DNA of 64,000 nt from Mesotaenium endlicherianum. Lineage: Eukaryota > Streptophyta > Zygnematophyceae > Zygnematales > Mesotaeniaceae. The stretch spans positions 132,210 to 196,209 of the forward strand of contig WELA01010137.1 in NCBI GenBank assembly GCA_009602735.1, written 5' to 3'. The notes under the pieces were generated by a model. The model was not told the DNA's origin. It was given only the letters and a program-made list of their open reading frames with translations, and searched no databases. Position numbers and translations under genes: made by a program. Positions 55,734 to 64,000 of the stretch are shown in pieces; the first letter of the stretch is position 1; each line of letters begins with the position of its first letter.

Positions 55734-56438
55734 TGTAATGAATCAGTATATTAGTAGATAAAATATTCATTTAAATCTAATAGCCTGCTGAACTTTAGTT
55801 AATAGTCAGTCTGCTGGACTTTACATAATTATCAGTTTAATGACTCGGCCGAAAGCAGCAGGCTGAAGTCAACTTAAGTCAGCTTGCTGACACATTCTTC
55901 GACAGCCAGCTGACTTCCGTGCTCGGTAGCAGCGAACTGCCTTGATATGCATCTAAGTACGACATGCTAGATGAATGGCCAGATGACATCCCTATGATGG
56001 ATGGCTATTCGGGATGATGGGAGATGGCGGTGGATTTGGTTAACCGAGGTCCTACCAACGTGGTTAACTCCCGGGTAGGCGGTGCCATCGCACTGACCGT
56101 TGAACAGTAAACTCATTCCAGGTACATATGCTAGGCATTGCTCTCGAGTTCGGCATTCGGAAACGAGGCCAACTCTCCTGTACAAGCTTACTGAGAGTGA
56201 TCTGAATCCAAGGCGAGAAGCCATTGATACGCACTGTCTTCTAACCTTGCTTATGTATGAGGTTACTGATTGCATGATTGATGCTAGTTTACTTGCATTT
56301 GACTGGCGAGTATTGCTTACTGCTAGTGTGTTGTCTTTTGCTGTTTAATCAGTTTACAGAAAATACCATAAGGATAACTTGCTGAGTCAAAAATCTTCAT
56401 TAGTTGTTGATCGCCTATTGCTAAGTTGATTCATTTGA
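55734..56438 (+). repeat. Family B LTR 3
   Basis: 705 bases. It lacks a short segment near 55783 (GTTAATTAAGTTCA region), and its end is mutated to TTTGA instead of TTTCA. A degenerate primer site follows at 56440. Confidence 0.9.
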
Positions 56439-56472
56439 GTGGTATCGAAGCGATTATCACAGTCTTCTTTGT

Positions 56473-57030
56473 ATGGTAAGGACAAAGTCTCAAACTAGCA
56501 ACTCCCAAGACATGGAGAACCAGGATAACGAGAAAGTCGAAAACCAGGCTGAAAGCCATGTAGCGGAAACTCGTACCTATTCTGAAGCAGTGGCGGAAAT
56601 CGCAGCTAGAGAGGCTGCAGATGAAGCAGCTGCTCTTGCCGTAGTTGTAGAACAGCAGGCTGAGGAGGAGAGAGTCAGATTAGAAGTCGAACGATTAGCA
56701 AAAGCTGCTGAAGATGCAGAAAGGAGAGAAGGACAGTCGGCGGACAAGCGCACTGTCAAAGAACTTATGGCAGAATGGGCCTATGTTCTGAACCCACCTC
56801 GTGCTGCTGTACAACTCAATGTGCCTCTAGGTCACATTCGTGACCGGCTGAATGCGGCAGAAATTGCTGCTGCACGAGCGAGAGGGAATGTTGAGGACAT
56901 TACTCAGCGAGTGAATGCCATTGCTGCTGCAGCATTTGCTGGACTTCCACCTCAGAATGTAAATCTGGGAGCATTATTTGTGCGAATGCAATCGCAAGTG
57001 GTGAGCATGTGTCAGTCCCAACAGGATTTC
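56473..57030 (+). pseudogene. gag: Family B gag, truncated third unit
   Basis: About 186 codons matching the N-terminal 190 residues of the intact gag, but more diverged (many replacements, one inserted Ala codon near 56807). The match ends at CQSQQ, where the family C LTR begins (57031). This is the 5' stub of a third array unit whose middle was replaced by family C sequence. Confidence 0.88.
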
Positions 57031-57631
57031 TGAAGTTTAATTAGTTTTGAGGTCGGTTGACGACTGTCCTTCATTTGCGATGAGCGCGACCGTCGGATTG
57101 ACCGACAGCGTCGAGCGATCTGGCCCGTTAGTGTGAACCCAAACCTTCACGTAAGTTTGGCTGACGCGGAGTGCCGACTAGGTCGATTTACCTAGAAGTT
57201 TCGGTTTAGCCTTGCGCATCTAAGATAGAATATTCTAGTAATGTCGATGCATGTATGTGGACGTCAATTCGGCCGGACACGTCAGATTAGACAGATCTAG
57301 CTTACTCACGAATATTCTTGAAGGGGCGATTTGACGAACACTTAGGAAAATCCGTAGCTTCCTCCTAGAGGGGAGCACTTAGGCAGAAAATTATAAATAG
57401 GCATAACTTCTTTGTTTCTTATCAATTTTCACTTGTGTAAATTCCTACGACTTTGTAATGACAAGACCTTCCATTGTACATCATTTGTGAGCAGTTTCTT
57501 GCTACTCAAAATGTTGAGTATCTTTCCTAAGCCTTGTTTAGTGATATGCCGCTGCACTCTCTAGTATGATTGCAACTAGTTTCTTTCCTCGTGAGTTACT
57601 ACGCTTCCACTAGGGCACTCTGCCCCTTTCA
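57031..57631 (+). repeat. 5' LTR of family C
   Basis: About 601 bases from TGAAGTTTAA to CCCCTTTCA, inferred from the TG/CA ends, the left junction with family B gag and the primer site on the right. TATAAATAG at 57392-57400 is a good TATA box. Confidence 0.75.
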
Positions 57632-57633
57632 TC

Positions 57634-57645
57634 TGGTATCAGAGC
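57634..57645 (+). other. Primer binding site, family C
   Basis: TGGTATCAGAGC is the exact complement of the plant initiator tRNA-Met 3' end, two bases after the LTR. Confidence 0.88.
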
Positions 57646-57668
57646 TGGACTAGTTTGCATGTTATATT

Positions 57669-58699
57669 ATGGAGTCGCAGTCGGCAGCTAGAGGAGGCGA
57701 ACATGTCGAGCATGTTGAGCGCGCGAGGCAGCAGGCAGTACCAACGATGACTACAGAGCAACAAGAGATGCAGGTGATGCTCAGGAAATGGCAAATGCAA
57801 TTGGAGGAGAAGTCTACGCCCAATTTCAACAAAATATGCACGCGGAGGTGGAGAGCATGGTGCGAGTTGTTGTTGGGAATGCCGCTTCGACAAGTTCGGC
57901 ACCTGCACCTGTTGTACCACCGATTCATGTTAATCCAGTGGTGCAACCACTTATTCCACCCGCATCGGGAGTGTGTGCGCCTAAGCCTGAAGTGTATACG
58001 GGAGAGCGTGGATCGCCGCCTGTTCATCAATGGATTTTTGGAGTGAAGAAGTTTATGGAGTATTCTGCGCTCACGCCCGACAGGCAAGTCGCCTTTGTCA
58101 TAACTTTGCTGCAGAAGAGTGCTGGAGCTTGGTATGAACGAGAAGAGCAGCTGTCTGGAGTTCCTGCTACTGTTGATCAGCTATTTGAAGGCTTGAAGAG
58201 GCAATTTCAACCTATTGCACCCGAGGCTACCGCTCGAGACCTATTGGTGCGCCTTCGTCAACGAGGAAGCGTTCAGGAGTATGTATCACGCTTCAACGAG
58301 CTGGTGCTTCAATGTCCATCCATGCACGAGTCGGAGATGATGGACAAGTTCAAGAGGGGACTCAAGCCAACTGTGGCCAAGGAAGTGGCGCTCAAGGACC
58401 CTACCAGTCTTGGAGAAATGATGGCATTGGCAACAAGGGTCGACGCTGTGGAGTATAGTCAGAGGCAGTGGGGCAGCCACAACTTTGGAGGATATCGACA
58501 GTTTGGTTCTCAAGCGCCAAGCACGAGTGGACAAGGTCCAGTACCTATGGAGTTGGGACTTGTGCAGTACCAGCGCAGGCAGCAGAATTTCAAGCCGAGA
58601 GGACCCTGCTATAATTGTGGCAAGCTTGGAAATCTGGCTCGAGACTGTCATGTGAAGGCGAAGCAACCTCCACAGCAGGAAAAAGGAGGACGCCAGTAA
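57669..58699 (+). pseudogene. gag: Family C gag, frameshifted near the N-terminus
   Basis: The likely start ATG 57669 opens a frame (MESQSAARGG) that leaves the main gag frame around 57785. The main frame runs 57788-58699 with the capsid region (GERGSPPVHQWIFGVKKFM, then SAGAWYEREEQL, then RGSVQEYVSRFNELVL) and the knuckle [14 protein letters not shown]. The join needs a one-base correction, so this copy is probably inactive. Pol again lies in the -1 frame, but I see no standard slippery heptamer in the overlap (only GAA AAA GGA). Confidence 0.82.
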
Positions 58700-61391
58700 G
58701 TCGTTCTGGGGTGTCTACTGGCGTGAAGACGAGAACTCACACGGAGGTTATCCCCAGGAGCCTGCCGAGAAGCAAAGGACGAGGTGTTGACAAGCCTATC
58801 ATCGTGGAAGGAGTGGTCGACGCCAACGAGGCGAAGTGTATGGTCAACAGTGGCGCAAATGCAAACTTTGTGCACAAGAAGTTGGTGAAAGAGTGGCAAA
58901 TCCCTGTGCAGAAGCATTTTGAGCCTAAGGAGGCAATTTTGGCGAATGGGCAGAGACTCAAGTGTGGTGCACCTACGGAAGCTATTCACGTGGAAGTAGC
59001 GGGGCACCGGAGTAAGGAAGTTATGGAGCAGGCAGAGTTGGGTCACCATGAGGTGATATTGGGCCGACCATGGCTGAGGAAAGCCAACCCGCAAGTGCAC
59101 TGGAGCACAGGACAAGTGAAAGTCCAAGGGCGTGATGGTCGAATGGAGACAGCCAAACCGGTGGAGGTAGATACGACCACAAGTAACTGTCTTCTGTCGA
59201 GCCTGCAAGTTAAGAAGCTATGCAGGGATCAGGTGAAGGAGATGTACCTTGTTTTGAAGATCCTGGCCAGGTCATCAGATGGAGCAAGCGTGAATCCTAA
59301 CAACCTGGGCAAATGTACATCGCCGGAGGAGCAAGTGGTGGTGTCTGATCTCCTTGCTCAGAAGGAGCAGAGCCCAACTGCTCAAGAGAAGAAGCCTGCT
59401 GAGATGCCTGCCCAAATTAAGGCGCTGTTGGAGGAGTTCAAGTGCGTATTTCCTGAGGAGCTACCTGCAGGATTACCTCCACAGAGAGCTATGGAGCACA
59501 AGATCCAGTTGGAAGCAGGGAACAAGCCACCAGTGAGACCCGCCTATCAACAATCGTTTGCGGAGTTGGACGAGTCGAAGAAGCAGCTGACAGAGTTGTT
59601 GGAGAAGGGATTCATCCGACCCAGCGAGTCTCCATTTGCAGCGCCAGTCTTATTTGTGAAGAAGAAGGATGGGACTATGAGGATGTGTGTCGACTACCGA
59701 GCACTCAACAAGGTCACCATCAAGAACAGGTACCCTCTTCCACAAGTGGACGAGTTGATTGACAGGCTTGTCGGGGCGAGGTATTTCTCGAAGATCGATT
59801 TAAGGAGTGGCTATCACCAGGTACGGATTGCGGAAGGAGACGTTCAGAAGATTGCTTTCAGAACTCGCTATGGTTTGTTCGAGTTCACAGTCATGCCTTT
59901 TGGATTGACCAATGCACCTGCTACATTGATGGGACTCATGAATAGTATCTTCAGACCGTACTTGGACCAGTTTGTGGTGGTGTTTTTAGACGACATCCTG
60001 ATCTATTCGAAGACCTTGGAAGAGCATGTGGAGCATCTGAGGAAGGTGTTGGAGATCTTGAGAGATCAGAAGCTGTATGGGAAGATGAGCAAGTGCGACT
60101 TCTGTCTCAAGGAAGTCGAGTTTCTTGGGCACATAGTGGGGGCTGAAGGAGTCAAGGTGGAGCAGAAGAAGGTGCAAGCAGTCAGAGATTGGCCGGTACC
60201 TGCTGATATTCATCAACTCAGGAGTTTCCTCGACATAGCGAATTGTTATCGACGTTTCATTGAAGGACTTGCCAAGGTATGTGCACCGCTGATGGACATG
60301 TTGAAGAAGCAGGAGAAGTGGCTATGGAGTGACAAGGAGCAGCAAGCATTTGAGAAGATTAAGGAGCGGTTGACACAGGCACCTGTATTGGCAATTGCAA
60401 GTCCAGAACTTCCTTTCACCATCATCACAAACGCATCAAACTTTGCAGTGGGGGCCATTCTCCTCCAAGGAACAAGCCAAGGGATTGCAGCCTGTGGCAT
60501 ACGAGAGCAGGAAGTTGAGTCCTTCGGAGCAGAATTATGCAACACACGAGCGGGAGATGTTGGCTATTATCCAGGCTTTGAGGATTTGGCGATGTTATGT
60601 GGACGGCCGGAAGGTGTTCATCAAGACCGACCACAAGAGCTTGGAGAAGTTTATGACGCAACCAACGTTGACACCAAGACATGCAAGGTGGATGGAGTTT
60701 CTGCAACAGTTCGACCACAAGATTGAGTACTTACCTGGGAAAATCAACCCTGCAGACGCTTTATCCAGGAGGTCTGACCTTGCAGCTGTCTCGGTCATCA
60801 AGAAGAATCTGGACTTCAAAAAGAAGCTTCAAAAAGGTTATAAGGAGGACCCAGCGTTTGCTGATGGTGGAGCAGCTGAGTTTAACGCGAGTATGCAGAA
60901 GAAGGACGGCATATGGTATTATGATGATTCCAACAGAGTGGTGGTACCTGACATCAAGGAGCTACGAGACTTACTACTTGCGGAGCATCATGACTGCTTA
61001 TATGCTGGACACTTTGGAAGCGAGAAGACGGCAAGCGTGCTGAAGCGGGAATACTACTGGAGAACTATGGACAAGGACATCGAGGAGTGGATCAGGAGTT
61101 GCGATGCGTGCCAGAGAAACAAGACACCAAATCAAAAGGAGGGAGGTACATTGCAGCCCCTGCCTATTCCAGAGTATTGTTGGGAGCAGATTGCTATGGA
61201 CTTCATCACGTCGTTACCAGTGAGTGGTCAAGGGCACGTTGCAATTTGGGTTGTATCTGATAGACTCAGCAAGATGGCTCACTTCATTCCCATGAAGGAG
61301 ACTTGTACGGCAGCAGATGTGGCACGGCTATTCTTTGATCATATTTTCAGGCTACATGGGTTGCCGAAGGTGACTGTTTCAGATCGGGATT
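58691..61391 (+). pseudogene. pol: Family C pol, frameshifted and truncated in integrase
   Basis: Open from the gag overlap to about 60470: protease, RT ([19 protein letters not shown]) and the start of RNase H. A shift of +1 at about 60460-60480 moves the frame to the one read from 60395 to 61391: rest of RNase H, HHCC finger (CDACQRNKT), integrase MDFITSLP and VSDRD. It then ends at the LTR junction, so the third acidic residue and chromodomain are missing. The protease reads VNSGAN where the catalytic sequence should be VDSGAN, an Asp to Asn change that should abolish activity. Confidence 0.88.
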
Positions 61392-62106
61392 TGTAATGAA
61401 TCAGTATATTGGTTGATATAATATTCATTTAAATCCAACAATTAAATAAGTTCAGCCTGCTGAACTCTAGTAAATAATCAGTCTGCTGGACTTTATACTT
61501 AATATCAGTTTAATTACTCAGCCGGAAGCAGCAGGCTGAAGTCAGCTTAACTCAGCTTGCTGACACATTCTTTGACAGCCAGCTGACTTCCGTACTCGGT
61601 AGCAGCGAACTGCCTCGATATGCATCCAAGTGTGGTATGCTAGATGAATGGCAAGATGACATCCCTATGATGGATGGCGATTCGGGGTGATGGGAGATGG
61701 CGGTGGATTTGGTTAACCGAGGTCCTACCAACGTGGTTAACTCCCGGGAAGGCGGTGCCATCGCACTAGCCGTTAAACAGTAAACTCATTCCCTGTGCAT
61801 ATGCTAGGCATTGCTCTCGAGTTCGGCATTCGGAAACGAGGCCAACTCTCTTGTACAGCTTACTGAGAGAGATCTGAATCCAAGGCGAGTAGCCATTGAT
61901 ACGCACTGTCTTCTAACCTTGCTTATGTATGAGTTTACTGAGTGCATTATTGATGCTAGTTTACTCGCATTTGATTTACGAGTATTGTTCACTGCTAGTG
62001 TGTTGTCCTTTTGCCGTTTAATCAGTTAACGAAAAATCCGTAAAGATTACTTGCTGATATAAAGATCTTTATTAATTGTTAATCGCCTATTTGGTAAGTC
62101 GATTCA
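61392..62106 (+). repeat. Family B LTR 4
   Basis: About 715 bases, TGTAATGAATC to GATTCA, lacking the last five bases of the usual end. It may be the 3' LTR of the third array unit, with family C between, or a solo LTR. No polypurine tract precedes it. Confidence 0.88.
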
Positions 62107-62128
62107 GCACGACTATTTGCTGAAACCC

Positions 62129-62305
62129 TGAAAGGGGCAGAGTGCTCTAGTGGAAGCGTAGTAACTCACGAGGAAAAGAACTAGTTGCAATCATACTAAA
62201 GAGTGCAGCGGCATATCACTAAGAAAGCTTAGGAAAAGTACTCAACATTTTGAGTAGCAAGAAACTGCTCACAAATGATGTAGGATGAAAGGCCTTGCGA
62301 CCACA
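62129..62305 (-). repeat. Reversed fragment of family C LTR
   Basis: TGAAAGGGGCAGAGTGC onward is the reverse complement of the 3' end of the LTR at 57455-57631, with a few differences. It stops where family A integrase sequence begins. Confidence 0.85.
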
Positions 62306-63722
62306 AGCCATTTCTGAAAAATCTCTTCAAGAAGTTGGGTACATTGCTGGATATGTCCAGAGCCTACGACCCGCAATCAGGTGGGCAAACCGAGCGTATG
62401 AATCGTACTCTAAAGACCTCTCTAAAGGCCTACGTGTCTACTTTGGAGCAAGATTGGAACATGTACTTGGACCCCTTGGAGTTTGCTTACAACAATACGA
62501 CGCAGGCCTCTACCCAAGAGTCCCCATTCTTCCTCAACTATGGCTTCCATCCAACCACGCCGCTGAGCTTCACAGCTGGCTATGATGAAGTACCTCCAGC
62601 GAGAGATTTTATGGAGACATTAGAAGCGGCCCTTACAGCAGCGAAGAAAGCTCTACAACAGGCGCAAGATGCTCAAGCAACAGTGGCAAACAGGTCCAGA
62701 AGAGAAATTACGTACAGAGTGGGAGACAACGTGTTACTATCGTCCAAGAATATTTCTCTAAACGATAGGCCTGCAGGCAGCAAGTCCTCTCCCAAGTATT
62801 TGGGACCCTTCAAGATTATCCAGCAAGTCAACCCCGTTGCTTTCAAGCTAGAACTTCCCCAGACTATGCACATCGACCCCGTATTCCACGCTTCCCACTC
62901 CAAGCCATATGTGCAACCCGACAACAACTTCCCAGGATGTGTGACAACCCCACCAACCCCAACAATAGTGGATGACCATTTGGAGTACAAAGTGGAAGAC
63001 GTAGTGGCTATGAGAAATTTCAGTAGACAGCAGCAATACTTGATCAAGTGGAAAGGATATCCAGATTCGGAGAATAGTTGGGTGGCGGCGCACTACCTTG
63101 ACAAAGTTCAGAGAAAGTTGAAGCGCTTCCATGCCGCCAACCCCCATCTTGGACCAGCCCCAAGTCTCTCTACTAGAAGCCCAAAGACTTCAGGGAGGCA
63201 GCCTGCCACCATCAAGAAGCAGCAGAAGACGCCTTGGAGGCAGCNAAGACGCCTTGGAGGCAGCTTGCAAGAACAAGAAAGAGAAAAAAATGACATTAGA
63301 CACTCTTCTTTCTCGCAGTTTCTGGACAGACAACTAGAATTGCTACTGGTGATAGGTCTCTGCATAATAAAGTCTGAAAATTTACCTAGCTGTAGTCCAT
63401 GAGTAGCCGGTCATTTAGAGTCCAAGTTTGCTCAAGTTGGAGCACTGGTGAGAGAGATATGATGCTCTAAGTAGAAGGGGGTCAAGCTGCTAGCATTGTT
63501 AGGGCAGAATATGCCTTCTGACATTGTGCCCTCCCCTGAACTTGGATTGCTCTGAAACTCAAGACTCTGGTAGTACACTTTACAGCGCCCATTTTGAGAC
63601 TTAGTTTGCAGAATTTGGAGAAGTATAGAAGGACTTATGATTTTCAAAAGTTCCTGCACAGATTTGGAGGAGTGCCTACTCTCTCAGCTCTCATCAACAC
63701 TTTAGAGATTTGAATACTCTCA
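62306..63722 (+). mobile_element. Family A fragment: integrase C-terminal half, chromodomain and 3' region
   Basis: Starts within the integrase core (CCATTTCTGAAAAATC, corresponding to HFWKNLF) and is open from about 62335 to 63244 ([11 protein letters not shown], then the chromodomain [15 protein letters not shown]). At N 63245 the 19-base sequence AAGACGCCTTGGAGGCAGC is repeated on both sides, a probable assembly overlap. The 3' non-coding region follows to about 63722, where the sequence jumps back into pol. The second integrase Asp region and everything upstream are missing. Confidence 0.85.
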
Positions 63723-64000
63723 AATTTAGATTAGCAGCCCTTGCAGCAGCCAAGAAAGCTCTACAACACGCGCAAGATGCTCGAGCAAGAGTGGCAAACA
63801 GGTCCAGGAGAGAAATTACGTACAGAGCGGGTGACAACGTGTTACTATCATTTAATAATATTTCCCTGAACAACAGGCCTGCCGGCAGCAAGTTCTCTCC
63901 CAAGTATTTGGGACCCTTCAAGATTATCCAGCAAGTCAACCCCGTTGCTTTCAAGCTAGAACTTCCCCAGACTATGCACATCGACCCCGTATTCCACGCT
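63723..64000 (+). mobile_element. Family A fragment continuing past the window edge
   Basis: A second piece of the integrase C-terminal region ([18 protein letters not shown], then [17 protein letters not shown]) joined directly to the 3' region of the preceding fragment. It is open to the window end, and nothing indicates where it stops. Confidence 0.8.

Larger units (their letters stand above)
47649..56438 (+). mobile_element. Family B chromovirus, second unit of tandem array
   Basis: Same order as unit 1 and more than 98 percent alike by eye. It shares LTR 2 with unit 1 and LTR 3 (55734-56438) with a third unit. Gag has two stop codons and pol an undetermined stretch with a frame change. 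The extra ORF is intact. Confidence 0.9.
57031..61391 (+). mobile_element. Family C Ty3/gypsy element, 3' truncated, inside family B unit 3
   Basis: 5' LTR (57031-57631), primer site, gag, pol up to the integrase core, then an abrupt end at 61391 where a family B LTR starts. It has no own 3' LTR in place. A reversed piece of its LTR lies at 62129-62305. The coding parts carry frameshifts and a protease active-site change, so the copy is dead. Confidence 0.88.

Noticed and set aside
1-64000. CRISPR arrays, bacterial operons, tRNA or rRNA genes
   Set aside because: No evenly spaced direct repeats with unique spacers and no tRNA B-box-like GGTTCGAATCC or rRNA core sequences were noticed. The window is spliced nuclear DNA.

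Overview
This is eukaryotic nuclear DNA from the green plant lineage, most likely a streptophyte with a large, retrotransposon-rich genome. A charophyte alga such as a Chara relative is my best guess, but the sequence does not prove it. The basis is a spliced FPA orthologue (three RRMs plus SPOC), a plastid FAD4-type desaturase, a myosin XI tail exon, plant-type RPP2, NOP56 and ELP6 genes with GT-AG introns, and Ty3/gypsy chromoviruses primed by initiator tRNA-Met.

Layout, left third (1-22.8 kb), host genes on alternating strands: one myosin XI tail exon (+, 1404-1730); FPA (-, 6 exons, 10555 to 4973); RPP2 (+, 3 exons, 11560-13035); ELP6 (-, 4 exons, 15310 to 13756); NOP56 (+, 9 exons, 15905-19595); FAD4 (-, intronless, 21353 to 20328). 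FPA/RPP2 and ELP6/NOP56 are head-to-head pairs that share short intergenic promoter regions. I rebuilt every exon chain from splice consensus, and each one closes exactly in frame. RPP2 (ribosomal stalk), NOP56 (box C/D snoRNP) and ELP6 (tRNA wobble modification) all serve translation; FPA acts in poly(A)-site choice and FAD4 in thylakoid phosphatidylglycerol desaturation.

Right two thirds (22.8-64 kb), LTR retrotransposons of three Ty3/gypsy families. Family A: a complete minus-strand copy (22854-29533, target duplication ACAAC) and a head-to-head plus-strand copy (30799-37240, target duplication CCGGC), plus two fragments at the right edge. Family B: a tandem array LTR-internal-LTR-internal-LTR (39575-56438) followed by a truncated third unit. 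Family C: one degenerate copy (57031-61391) lying inside that third unit.

Most notable: family B carries, between pol and the 3' LTR, a third long ORF of about 558 codons (charged N-terminal helix, central globular part, acidic stretch, RS-type tail). It is intact in both copies, resembles no retroviral or retrotransposon protein I know, and starts one base after a branch-point/3' splice-site-like sequence. Families A and B both place pol in the -1 frame behind textbook slippery heptamers (A AAA AAC and T TTA AAA). NOP56 intron 8 holds a long miRNA-precursor-like hairpin. Several single Ns mark assembly joins, one with a 478-base copy of distant flank.
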